A stretch of 64,000 nucleotides of DNA from Anaerolineae bacterium (GTDB lineage: Bacteria > Chloroflexota > Anaerolineae > Aggregatilineales > Phototrophicaceae): positions 1,178,001 through 1,242,000 of the forward strand of contig JAJEBY010000016.1 in the NCBI GenBank assembly GCA_022822305.1, given 5' to 3'. Under the pieces are notes generated by a model. The model was given only the letters and a program-made list of their open reading frames with translations. It had not been told where the DNA came from and searched no databases. The position numbers and the translations under genes were made by a program. Shown piece by piece: positions 18,263 through 25,736 of the stretch (the first letter of the stretch is position 1; each line of letters begins with the position of its first letter).

Positions 18263-18390
18263 CGCCCAGCCCGATTTGGCAGTTCGCATAAGCAGACGCA
18301 GGCGTCGGCACTGGTCAGCGCGCATCCGCCGCAGCCTCGCCGGCAAATGAGTTTATGAAGTTTAGTCGGCGATAGATTCCTTTACATTTG

Positions 18391-18419
18391 TTGCAAATTA
18401 GTCGGACGAGATGTATATT
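18391..18419 (+). promoter_or_regulatory. promoter and long 5' leader of the cold-shock gene
   Basis: TTGCAA (18391-18396), a 17-base spacer and TATATT (18414-18419) form a good sigma-70-like promoter. Transcription from about 18426 would give a 5' untranslated region near 138 bases before the csp ATG at 18564. Long structured leaders of this kind are thermosensors in cspA of other bacteria; here that role is inferred from length only. Confidence 0.6.
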
Positions 18420-18563
18420 GATTTTGAAGGCAGGCGGGCGTGCGGCACGGCGTGGTTCGCGTCAGGCGGTCAAGCGAATCGCCGATCCCATGACTGTTGC
18501 CGTCGACCGGGCTTTCGCTTTCAGAAACTATAGTCAAGAGAGCTTGAGGAGCAGTGTTTCATA

Positions 18564-18773
18564 ATGGAAGATCGCATTACCGGCACGGTGAAATGGTTCA
18601 GTTCGGAAAAAGGTTATGGTTTTATCGAGCAAGCGGATGGGCCGGATGTATTCGTACATTTTTCGGCAATTGCCGGCGAAGGGTATCGCAATTTAGAACA
18701 GGGTGAATCGGTAGAGTTCACCATTACCGAAGGTCCAAAAGGGAAACAAGCCAGCAACGTGGTTCGCGTTTAG
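18564..18773 (+). CDS. cold-shock domain protein (CspA family)
   Basis: A 69-residue single cold-shock domain, an RNA/ssDNA chaperone of the cytoplasm. RNP1 (KGYGFI, residues 16-21) and RNP2 (VFVHFSAI, about 31-38) are intact, and the start ([14 protein letters not shown]) and end ([10 protein letters not shown]) are typical in length and sequence. GAGGAG precedes the ATG. It is monocistronic with its own promoter and a hairpin downstream at 18803-18837. Confidence 0.97.
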   Translation: MEDRITGTVKWFSSEKGYGFIEQADGPDVFVHFSAIAGEGYRNLEQGESVEFTITEGPKGKQASNVVRV

Positions 18774-18802
18774 CTAGCATTCGCTTTCTCAATTCATAAG
18801 AC

Positions 18803-18837
18803 AACGCGCTCGCGCAAGATTTCGCCGGGCGCGTTTT
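18803..18837 (+). terminator. probable rho-independent terminator of the csp gene
   Basis: AACGCGC (18803-18809) and GCGCGTT (18829-18835) form a stem, with a further small hairpin in the loop, followed by a short T run. It lies 30 bases after the csp stop. Confidence 0.5.
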
Positions 18838-18965
18838 CGATACGGGTCAAGAGACAAGGCAAGGGACGGTCATGTTCCATTAGACGAGAGTAAGGGCGCG
18901 TTCTCCTCCTGCTCGAGGCGCGGCAGTTGCAGGGGCTTGAATTACTTGAAGCGGAGGAGAACAGC

Positions 18966-19415
18966 ATGATTACCATTCGAGAAATGACCGCGGCTGATCT
19001 GGATGCCGCGCTCGATTTGCGTCTGCGCTGGCTTTCGCGGGCGTTGGGCAATTACTCGGTTTCGGCAAATGAGCGAAAGTGGTTTGCCGCTTATCCGGGC
19101 AACCGGAGCGCGTTCGCTCTGATTGCAAATGACGAGGCGAGATGCGTCGGCTACTTGCTGTGTTCGTGGCAGGGGCACCCCACGATGTCGGGCAGGGCCG
19201 CCGAGATCGACGAGATTCATGTGGCTCTCGATTATCAGCGTCAAGGCATCGGTCGCAGACTTGTCGAGGCGGCGCGCGAAAGGCTGCTCGTCCGCGTAGA
19301 CGATTTGACGACGATACGCGTCTTGGTGGACCGCGATGATGCCGGCAGTCGCGCATTCTGGACTGCAATTGGGTACGAGCAACGGGTAATCGAGTTTGTC
19401 GATTATCTCGAGTAG
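18966..19415 (+). CDS. GNAT family N-acetyltransferase
   Basis: A 149-residue Gcn5-type acetyltransferase. Motif A, the acetyl-CoA pyrophosphate loop, reads YQRQGIGRRLV after the beta strand IDEIHVAL. The C-terminal part, RDDAGSRAFWTAIGYEQR, is the usual motif B region. The ATG at 18966 is chosen over an in-frame upstream start because GGAGGAG lies directly before it. The substrate is unknown. It is monocistronic and converges on the RNase P RNA gene, sharing the hairpin between them. Confidence 0.88.
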   Translation: MITIREMTAADLDAALDLRLRWLSRALGNYSVSANERKWFAAYPGNRSAFALIANDEARCVGYLLCSWQGHPTMSGRAAEIDEIHVALDYQRQGIGRRLVEAARERLLVRVDDLTTIRVLVDRDDAGSRAFWTAIGYEQRVIEFVDYLE

Positions 19416-19463
19416 CCGCGCCGGATATGAGCTGGCCGCAGCCGACGGCAATGGCATATGAAA

Positions 19464-19498
19464 GCGAAGCGCCCTTCTGCGAGAGAAGGGCGCTTTGC
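19464..19498 (-). terminator. strong hairpin between the GNAT gene and rnpB (terminator of rnpB, possibly bidirectional)
   Basis: GCGAAGCGCCCTTCT (19464-19478) pairs with AGAAGGGCGCTTTGC (19484-19498), a 15-base stem with one G-U and a 5-base loop. On the minus strand it directly follows the 3' end of RNase P RNA and is followed by TTTC. It also lies after the convergent GNAT gene. Confidence 0.75.
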
Positions 19499-19859
19499 TC
19501 CGGGTCGACCTGGTAAGCCGCATTCTGTCCGTCATAGACGTGGGAATCATCTATCTGGGCTCGGCGTTGCCGCCGAGCTCTAGCGGCGCACCCGGCGCTT
19601 TTTGCGGAGCGGGTCGCTCCAATGCGCCTGCTTCACCTTGCTCCCGATGGGGTTTGCCTGGCCATCGACATTACTGCCGATGCCGGTGCGCTCTTACCGC
19701 ACCTTTTCACCCTCGCATCCGCGCGGATGCAATCTGCTCTCTGTTGCACTTGCCGTCAGGTTACCCTGCCCGGCCGTTAACCGGCATCGTCACCCTATGG
19801 AGTGCGGACTTTCCTCGACAGGCGCTGGTCCTGCCGCGATTCCCTCGGTCAACCCGGAT
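19499..19859 (-). ncRNA. rnpB: RNase P RNA, bacterial type A
   Basis: Catalytic RNA of RNase P, which trims tRNA 5' leaders. On the minus strand the universally conserved P4 strands are present: GAGGAAAGTCCGCACTCC near the 5' end (around 19797-19816) and ACAGAATGCGGCTTAC near the 3' end (around 19515-19530). The GGTGAAAAGGTGCGGTAAGAG region and CAAACCCCAT segment are also standard. P1 closes the molecule: CCGGGTTGACC at the 5' end pairs with GGTCGACCCGG at the 3' end, and this sets the boundaries to about 361 bases. A perfect -10 (TATAAT, 19871-19866) lies 7 bases upstream of the predicted 5' end, and the hairpin at 19464-19498 ends it. Confidence 0.95.
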
Positions 19860-19865
19860 GCGCAT

Positions 19866-19871
19866 ATTATA
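19866..19871 (-). promoter_or_regulatory. -10 element of rnpB
   Basis: TATAAT on the minus strand, placed to start transcription at about 19859, which coincides with the P1 helix of RNase P RNA. No convincing -35 is seen 16-18 bases further upstream. Confidence 0.6.
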
Positions 19872-20028
19872 GCGCAAGTCTGGCGCGGTTCGGGTTATCG
19901 GTCTGGATTGGACATGTGCGGGAATGCTCCGCGATCGTTCAGCGCAGTCATAAGCGCCAAATCTGCTTTACAGCCGTGCGAAAATCCCCTAAGCTAACCA
20001 CGTTGGACAGGATCAAATCGAAGATGAT

Positions 20029-22458
20029 ATGAGCGCAATCGACGCGATTAATCGACGCCGCAACCTGAGTCGCTGGCGCCTTCCTTTCGCGATTGGGGAG
20101 ATTACGACGCCGCTTGTCATCATGGCGCTGCTGGTGATTCCCGCGCTGGCGCTGGAAGCAGCCGGCTGGCCGATTGATTTGCGAACGGTCGTGCCGGTCA
20201 CGTTGATTGGCGTTGGCATCAGCTTCGTGATATCCCGCAGCCGATTTGGCGAGCTGTCGTCGCTGTTATTGGGGATCGGCTATGGCATAGGGGCGGTGCT
20301 CATGGTCTCCGCTTATCATGTCAATCTGCCGTTTCTTGACGGAATCGCGGCCGTGCTGAATCTGGTCTGGGAATGGTCGATTGACGCTGTGACCGGCGGC
20401 GTGAATCCCGATGGACGCATCTTGACGCTGCTGATATCGGTCTTGTTCTGGTTCCTCGCTTACAACGCGGTGTGGCATTCGACGCGGATAGATTATGTGT
20501 GGCGCGTGGTTTTGCCGCCGGGATTGGCATTATTGGCGACGATGATCCTGTATGCGGGCGAGGAGCGGCTGGATTCACATTTGGTGATTTATCTGTTGAT
20601 GTCACTGATTTTGATCGTGCGCTCGCATCTGGATACGCGGGAGCTGGAATGGTCGATCAGAAACATACACGTTCCCAAGGCCGTGCGGCGTCAGTTCGCC
20701 ACCATTGGCGTCGTGCTTTCGCTGTTGGGCTTGGCGTTCGCCTGGGGTGTACCCAGCGCCGGATTGCAGGAACGATTGGATTCGTTTCAGGAGTTTCTGA
20801 CATCGGATCCGATCCAACGGATGTCTGAGGTCTGGAGCCGGTTATTCCCGCCCATACAAGGCGATGGTCCCGCCACCACCGATTATTACGGGGCCGATTT
20901 GCTCAACCTGGGCGGCGCGATCAGCTTGGGCGACGATGTAGTATTCCTGGTCGACGCGCCGCAATCGGGTCACCGCTATTATTGGCGTTCGCGCGTTTTC
21001 GAGCGCTATATCGATGGTCAATGGTCGCCTTCGGCGGATCTTCGCATCACTGATCGTTCCGCGCCGCTTGAAGTATCCATGAATACGGAAACGATTGGCT
21101 ATCGTCGACAGGCGGTGACGCAGCATATCACCATGGTCACGCCCAACTCGCGCATTTATTACGCCGCGCCCCAGCCCTCGCTGATCGAGAATACGGGGCG
21201 AATCGATCTGATCTATACCGACAAATCTGATAATTCTTCCATGAATGTTTCGGTCATACGGCCCTTGCGCGCGCTCAAGCGCGGCGAGACCTATACCGCC
21301 GTCAGTTTGCTGAGCGCGGCTAGCGCGCATGAACTGCGCGGGGCATCGAGCGACTATCCGGAATGGGTGCGCAATCCCAATCTATACATTGGGCAGCCAA
21401 ACGCGCGCATTCTGAATTTGGCGCAGCAAATCGTCAATGAGGCTGGCGCGACCAACGCTTATGATCAAGCCAAAGCCATTGAAGGCTGGCTGCGCAGGAA
21501 TATCGCTTACAACGAAGCGATATCGGCGCCGCCGCCAAACGTCGATTTGGTGGAATGGGTGCTGTTTGAGGCGAGGCAGGGTTATTGCACGTATTACGCG
21601 ACGTCGATGATCGTCATGCTGCGTCACCTGGGCATACCGGCGCGCCTGGCCGCAGGATTCTCTCAAGGAACATACGACAGCGATATCAATCGCTTTGTTG
21701 TGCGGGAGAAGCAGGCGCATACCTGGGTTGAGGTTTTTTTCCCGGGCTACGGCTGGATCGCTTTTGAGCCGACTTCAGCGGAAGCGCCGTATAACCGTGA
21801 GGGAGACGAGCTGGCGCAGCCGCAGCAAGAAGCGGCCGAGCCGGAACCGACGACAAGTCCGACACCGACGCCAACGCCCAGCCCTACGCCGCCGCCGACG
21901 CAAGCCGGTCAAGAGCAGGTCAATGCGACGCCCTCGCCGACCCCGTCACCGACGCCACGACCGTCGCCGAGCCCGACACCCGTGATCGTGCCCACCGTCC
22001 AGCCGCCGATCATTCCGGACAATCCGCCGCCGCCGTTCACATTGCTGGAACCGCTGTTAATGATCGCGCTTGTGCTGCTGGGCTCTTTGATCATTCTTGT
22101 GTTGATATTGCTGCTGTTATTCTGGTGGTGGGAGTGGCGAGGACTGGGCGGTCTCAGCCCGATTTCACGCGCGTACGCTCGTCTTGAGCGTTATATTGGC
22201 TTGATCGGCATCAATATCGGCAGCGAAAAGACGACCTTGGAGAAGCGCAAAGAATTGCAGCAGCGGATTCCGGCGGCCAAGGAGCCGATTCGCACGATCA
22301 GCGATCTGTATACGCGCGAACGCTATGGCGCGGAGAGCCCGGATCCGGGCGAGGTCGCTCGCTTCTCCGCGCGCGCGGAACGCGCTTGGTATCACACCCG
22401 AGGCAATATCATTCGCCGCTGGCTGCGTCGGCTGCTGCCATTTTTGGGCGGGGATTGA
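20029..22458 (+). CDS. transglutaminase-like membrane protein with DUF4129-type tail
   Basis: An 809-residue multi-domain membrane protein. About six hydrophobic segments fill residues 20-240. An extracytoplasmic region follows, with a transglutaminase-like core near 470-585: catalytic Cys520 in QGYCTYYATSM, His564 in QAHTWVEVFF, and the acidic position in IAFEPT (Glu where many relatives have Asp). A Thr-Pro/Ser-Pro linker spans about 605-660, then a single membrane helix (near 680-705) and a cytoplasmic C-terminal domain resembling DUF4129. This TgpA-like arrangement is common in Chloroflexota, Actinobacteria and Cyanobacteria, often beside MoxR/DUF58 genes, which are absent here. A role in envelope peptide modification or proteolysis is inferred. 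Its stop is directly next to that of the convergent methyltransferase gene. Confidence 0.9.
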   Translation: MSAIDAINRRRNLSRWRLPFAIGEITTPLVIMALLVIPALALEAAGWPIDLRTVVPVTLIGVGISFVISRSRFGELSSLLLGIGYGIGAVLMVSAYHVNLPFLDGIAAVLNLVWEWSIDAVTGGVNPDGRILTLLISVLFWFLAYNAVWHSTRIDYVWRVVLPPGLALLATMILYAGEERLDSHLVIYLLMSLILIVRSHLDTRELEWSIRNIHVPKAVRRQFATIGVVLSLLGLAFAWGVPSAGLQERLDSFQEFLTSDPIQRMSEVWSRLFPPIQGDGPATTDYYGADLLNLGGAISLGDDVVFLVDAPQSGHRYYWRSRVFERYIDGQWSPSADLRITDRSAPLEVSMNTETIGYRRQAVTQHITMVTPNSRIYYAAPQPSLIENTGRIDLIYTDKSDNSSMNVSVIRPLRALKRGETYTAVSLLSAASAHELRGASSDYPEWVRNPNLYIGQPNARILNLAQQIVNEAGATNAYDQAKAIEGWLRRNIAYNEAISAPPPNVDLVEWVLFEARQGYCTYYATSMIVMLRHLGIPARLAAGFSQGTYDSDINRFVVREKQAHTWVEVFFPGYGWIAFEPTSAEAPYNREGDELAQPQQEAAEPEPTTSPTPTPTPSPTPPPTQAGQEQVNATPSPTPSPTPRPSPSPTPVIVPTVQPPIIPDNPPPPFTLLEPLLMIALVLLGSLIILVLILLLLFWWWEWRGLGGLSPISRAYARLERYIGLIGINIGSEKTTLEKRKELQQRIPAAKEPIRTISDLYTRERYGAESPDPGEVARFSARAERAWYHTRGNIIRRWLRRLLPFLGGD

Positions 22459-23187
22459 TCAGCGTTTTTGCAGGACGAGGAAATGTGACAAGCCCCAGAC
22501 ATCGAGAGGCGTGCGTTCCAGGCGATGGAGGAAATCCCGCAGGATGCGCGCCGGTCTCCCCATCCGCGCGATGAGATTGTCATAGCCGCCATAGATTCTG
22601 GAATGGTGTACGCATTCGATGGGACAGTCTGCGAATAGCTGTCTTACCGCGCGGGCCGTATATGCGCGCACATGCGGGGCCAGCCGATCACGCGGGCCGT
22701 CGGGCAGGTAATTGATCAGCGGCGTATTGCCAAAGCGGTATTGACCACGCCAATAATGGCCATGCGTTTCGAAGGGATACCAGCGGTTCGGGCAGAATAG
22801 CAGCAATCGTCCACCGGGCTTAAGCACGCGCACCATCTCCGCGGCAGAACGACGGTCGTCTTTGACATGTTCGATGACCTCGTGAGAGAGCACCACATCA
22901 AAGGCATCGTCTCGAAAGGGGATGGATTCGCCGGCGGATACAATCGCATCAGGAATGGCGTTGCGCGCCGTGGAAACGCGCTCCAGTTCGATATCGAAGG
23001 CGTCGACCGCGCTGTGGAAGCGCTGACGAATCTGCCGGGCGTAGATGCCGACGCCGCATCCGGCGACTAGAACCGCCGCGCCATTCAGCTGCGCCCATTC
23101 GGCCATCATTTGCAGGCGTCGTTCTTGTCCAGCGCGCCAGACGTAGCTCGGCTCGCCCCGCAGCGCCGCCAAATCCGAATGATTCAT
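22459..23187 (-). CDS. class I SAM-dependent methyltransferase
   Basis: A 242-residue methyltransferase with the Rossmann-type SAM site: motif I VLVAGCGVGIYARQ (about 41-54), acidic residue in AFDIELERV, and the DVVLSHEVIEHV segment typical of the Methyltransf_11 branch, then KPGGRLLLFCPN. The acceptor is not evident. It follows the cytochrome c lipoprotein gene by 21 bases in the minus-strand operon of the peptide transporter and is the operon's last gene. A role with the transporter is not obvious, so it may simply be cotranscribed. Confidence 0.88.
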   Translation of the reverse strand: MNHSDLAALRGEPSYVWRAGQERRLQMMAEWAQLNGAAVLVAGCGVGIYARQIRQRFHSAVDAFDIELERVSTARNAIPDAIVSAGESIPFRDDAFDVVLSHEVIEHVKDDRRSAAEMVRVLKPGGRLLLFCPNRWYPFETHGHYWRGQYRFGNTPLINYLPDGPRDRLAPHVRAYTARAVRQLFADCPIECVHHSRIYGGYDNLIARMGRPARILRDFLHRLERTPLDVWGLSHFLVLQKR

Positions 23188-23208
23188 AAGCGTCCAGTTC
23201 GCAGCCGC

Positions 23209-23697
23209 TTATCCGCCGGCAGCCAATGAAACGAGGTATTGATAGAGGTTTCGCGATCCGCTGTCGCTGAGACGGTCGGTAGAAAACTGATGCCGAGTGC
23301 CAAGTTCTCCGCCGGTGCGTACAAAGGTGATGAAGTCTTCTTCGGGCAGGCTGAAATCCAGCAGGCCTTTGACCCGCGACGTACCCGCGCCGCCCGCGCC
23401 ATGACAGCCGGCGCAATCCAGCGCTTCGTATCGACCCAGGCCGCGCTGGACAGCGGTAGGATTAAGTTCGATGGCTTCCGCGGCCGGTTCCTCGGTTGCC
23501 GCAGGGGCGGCTGCAGCATCGTCTTGCTGTTCGAAGGCTTGCGCTTTGGTTGGTTCGACGAAGGCGAAGGTTGGAAATGGCGTACGCGTGGGAGGGGCAG
23601 GCGTGGGCGTGGCGTCTGTTTGGCTGCCGCCGCCACAGGCGCTAACAAGAAAAGCCGCGATGAGCATCGGCAGGCAGACCTTTTTCCAGCGACTCAT
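23209..23697 (-). CDS. cytochrome c-type lipoprotein
   Basis: A 162-residue exported protein. A lipobox (LVSAC, lipidated Cys21) follows a hydrophobic signal, so it is predicted to be membrane-anchored outside the cell. A Thr/Pro and Ala-rich linker (about 25-85) leads to a compact class I cytochrome c domain with the haem-binding CAGCH and a later FSTDRLSDS region; a Met axial ligand is not obvious. It would act in extracytoplasmic electron transfer. GAGAGG precedes the ATG. Its place directly after the oligopeptide permease genes (18 bases) is unusual. Confidence 0.85.
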   Translation of the reverse strand: MSRWKKVCLPMLIAAFLVSACGGGSQTDATPTPAPPTRTPFPTFAFVEPTKAQAFEQQDDAAAAPAATEEPAAEAIELNPTAVQRGLGRYEALDCAGCHGAGGAGTSRVKGLLDFSLPEEDFITFVRTGGELGTRHQFSTDRLSDSGSRNLYQYLVSLAAGG

Positions 23698-23715
23698 ACT
23701 TATCTGCCTCTCCGA

Positions 23716-24639
23716 CTAGTCTCCGCGCGCGGGATCCAGGGCGTCCTGCAAGCCATCACCAACGAAGGAAAAGCTCAACATTGTCAGCGCAACCAGCAGC
23801 GTTGGGAAAAGCGCCAAGTGATAATCGACGATCACGGTGGATGATTTCACGCTGCCACCTACCATTTTACCCCAACTCGCCGTCGGCTCGGTGATGCCGA
23901 TGCCCAGAAAACTCAGACCGGCTTCGGCGAAAATCGCCAGCGGCACGGCAAAAGTAAAGGAAACCAGCAGCGGCGTCAATGCGTTGCGGAAGATATGGCG
24001 CGCGATGATTTGCGTCTCGGAGGCGCCCAGGGCGCGGGCGGCGAGCACAAATTCGGTCTCGCGGAACTTGAGGAACTGAGCGCGAGCGATGCGCGCCGGC
24101 TCAATCCAGGAGGTTACAGCCAGCACGAAGATCACGTTGCCGAGGCCGGCGCCGGTGATACTGATCAAGAACATGGCGAAGAGCAGCGGCGGCACAGCGG
24201 TGGCGATTTCGACAACGCGCAGGATGACAAAATCCCAGTGACCGCCGCGATAGCCGGCGATTGCGCCCAGGGGCACGGCGAAACCAAACGAGATCAGCGG
24301 CACCATCAGACCGACAAAGAGCGATGTACGGGCGCCATAGATCAACCGGGTCATGAAGTCGCGACCGACGCCATCCCCGCCCAGAATATGATTGGGGTCT
24401 TCAAAGGGCCGCAGGCGCACGATGGAAAAGTCGACCTGATTAAGGCCATAGGGCGCGATCACATCGGCCAGCAGCGCCGCCAGCAGCAGCAGAATCAGCA
24501 CGATCAGGCCGAGCATGGCCAGCCGATTTTGCAGGAATCGATGCAAGGCATCGCGCAGCAACGACCGTTGATCGCGCAATTCGACGGGGTCGGCATGAAG
24601 CGAAGCGAGTCTCGGTTGCTCAGGCATGCCCATCGACAC
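23716..24639 (-). CDS. peptide/nickel-type ABC transporter permease (DppC/OppC family)
   Basis: A 307-residue inner-membrane permease. A long cytoplasmic N-terminus with the OppC_N hydrophobic segment precedes five further helices, and the EAA-type loop is visible (RALGASETQIIARHIFRNALTPLLVS). The N-terminal hallmark PYGLNQVDF and GGDGVGRDFMTRLIYGARTSL match DppC. It overlaps the DppB-type gene by one base (TAG/GTG). The ATG two codons inside (24633) is an alternative start. The ATPase subunits are not in the window. Confidence 0.93.
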   Translation of the reverse strand: MSMGMPEQPRLASLHADPVELRDQRSLLRDALHRFLQNRLAMLGLIVLILLLLAALLADVIAPYGLNQVDFSIVRLRPFEDPNHILGGDGVGRDFMTRLIYGARTSLFVGLMVPLISFGFAVPLGAIAGYRGGHWDFVILRVVEIATAVPPLLFAMFLISITGAGLGNVIFVLAVTSWIEPARIARAQFLKFRETEFVLAARALGASETQIIARHIFRNALTPLLVSFTFAVPLAIFAEAGLSFLGIGITEPTASWGKMVGGSVKSSTVIVDYHLALFPTLLVALTMLSFSFVGDGLQDALDPARGD

Positions 24640-25610
24640 TACGTCCCTTTGCTTTCGCCGAGGCGGATGCGCGGATCGATAACGGTATACAAGATGTCGG
24701 TTATCAAGTAGGTCAATCCCCAGAGCAGCGCGATCAGCAGGACCAGGCCCATAATCATCGGATAGTCTCGATTGAAGATACTAGTCACGAAGAATTTGCC
24801 GAGACCCGGAATGCCATAAACGACCTCAATGAAGAGCGAGCCCGTCAGCAAATTGGGAATCTGGGGCAGCAAGACTGTGATCATTGGAATGAGGGCGTTG
24901 CGGAATACGTGTCGCAGAAGAATCGCGCGCTCGGTCAAGCCTTTGGAGCGGGCGGTACGAATGAAATCTGCTGTGAGGACATCGGCGAAGCTCGATCGGG
25001 TATAACGCGAAACCAATGCCAGCGGCGCCAGGGCGTAGGTCAAGACCGGCAGGATGTAGTCCCAAGATAAGATAGCGGCGCCATCGGGGGTCACCGGTCC
25101 GACGATCCACATGCTTTCCACGCCCCAGCCGTTTTGGAAGCCGAATATCAGCAGGAACCAGGTGGCGATGATGAAATTGGGTACGGCGATGCCCGCCGTG
25201 GCGATGAAGGTAACGAGGTTATCAACGCGTCCATTTCGATAATATGCCGCGACAATTCCCAGAAAGATGCCCGCGCCGAAAGAGAGAATAATCGTATACA
25301 GGCCGAGCTGAAAGGTGACCGGCCAGATGCGCGCGATCAGCTCGGTTACGGGTGGGTTGCCCGCCACCGCGAAGGAGTAGCCGAAATCCAACCGCAGGGC
25401 GCTGGCGACGTAGTTGAGGTAGCGCTCGTGGACTGGCTTGTCGAGGCCGTACTTACGTTCGAGATTCTCCAGCGCGGCGCCGGAATAACCGCGATCGGCC
25501 AGCGTGAAGGGACCGCCGGGCACGAGGTTCATCAAAACAAAAATCAGGATTGATACTACAAACAAGACAAAGACCAGCGACAGCAGCCGGCGGAAGATAT
25601 AGCCGATCAT
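24639..25610 (-). CDS. peptide/nickel-type ABC transporter permease (DppB/OppB family)
   Basis: A 323-residue inner-membrane permease with six hydrophobic segments. The N-terminal helix (RRLLSLVFVLFVVSILIFVL) and PGGP motif are typical, and the EAA loop reads ARSKGLTERAILLRHVFRNA. It pairs with the DppC-type gene immediately downstream. It lies 126 bases after the binding-protein stop, with a hairpin in that gap that may lower permease relative to binding-protein expression. Confidence 0.93.
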   Translation of the reverse strand: MIGYIFRRLLSLVFVLFVVSILIFVLMNLVPGGPFTLADRGYSGAALENLERKYGLDKPVHERYLNYVASALRLDFGYSFAVAGNPPVTELIARIWPVTFQLGLYTIILSFGAGIFLGIVAAYYRNGRVDNLVTFIATAGIAVPNFIIATWFLLIFGFQNGWGVESMWIVGPVTPDGAAILSWDYILPVLTYALAPLALVSRYTRSSFADVLTADFIRTARSKGLTERAILLRHVFRNALIPMITVLLPQIPNLLTGSLFIEVVYGIPGLGKFFVTSIFNRDYPMIMGLVLLIALLWGLTYLITDILYTVIDPRIRLGESKGT

Positions 25611-25687
25611 GAAGCTGAATCAATCCCTGGCATCGAGTAATGCGCGGACTTCTGAGGAATCACAGTATTGTGTTTACGCGGCAAAGC

Positions 25688-25712
25688 GAGAGCGGGCATA
25701 ATACCCGCCCTC
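25688..25712 (-). promoter_or_regulatory. intercistronic hairpin between binding-protein and permease genes
   Basis: GAGAGCGGG (25688-25696) and CCCGCCCTC (25704-25712) form a 9-base stem with one G-U and a 7-base loop, 25 bases after the binding-protein stop on the minus strand. No T run follows, so it looks like an mRNA-stabilising or partial-termination element rather than a full terminator. Confidence 0.5.
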
Positions 25713-25736
25713 ATTCAGACTTTGCGCGATTCGCGA

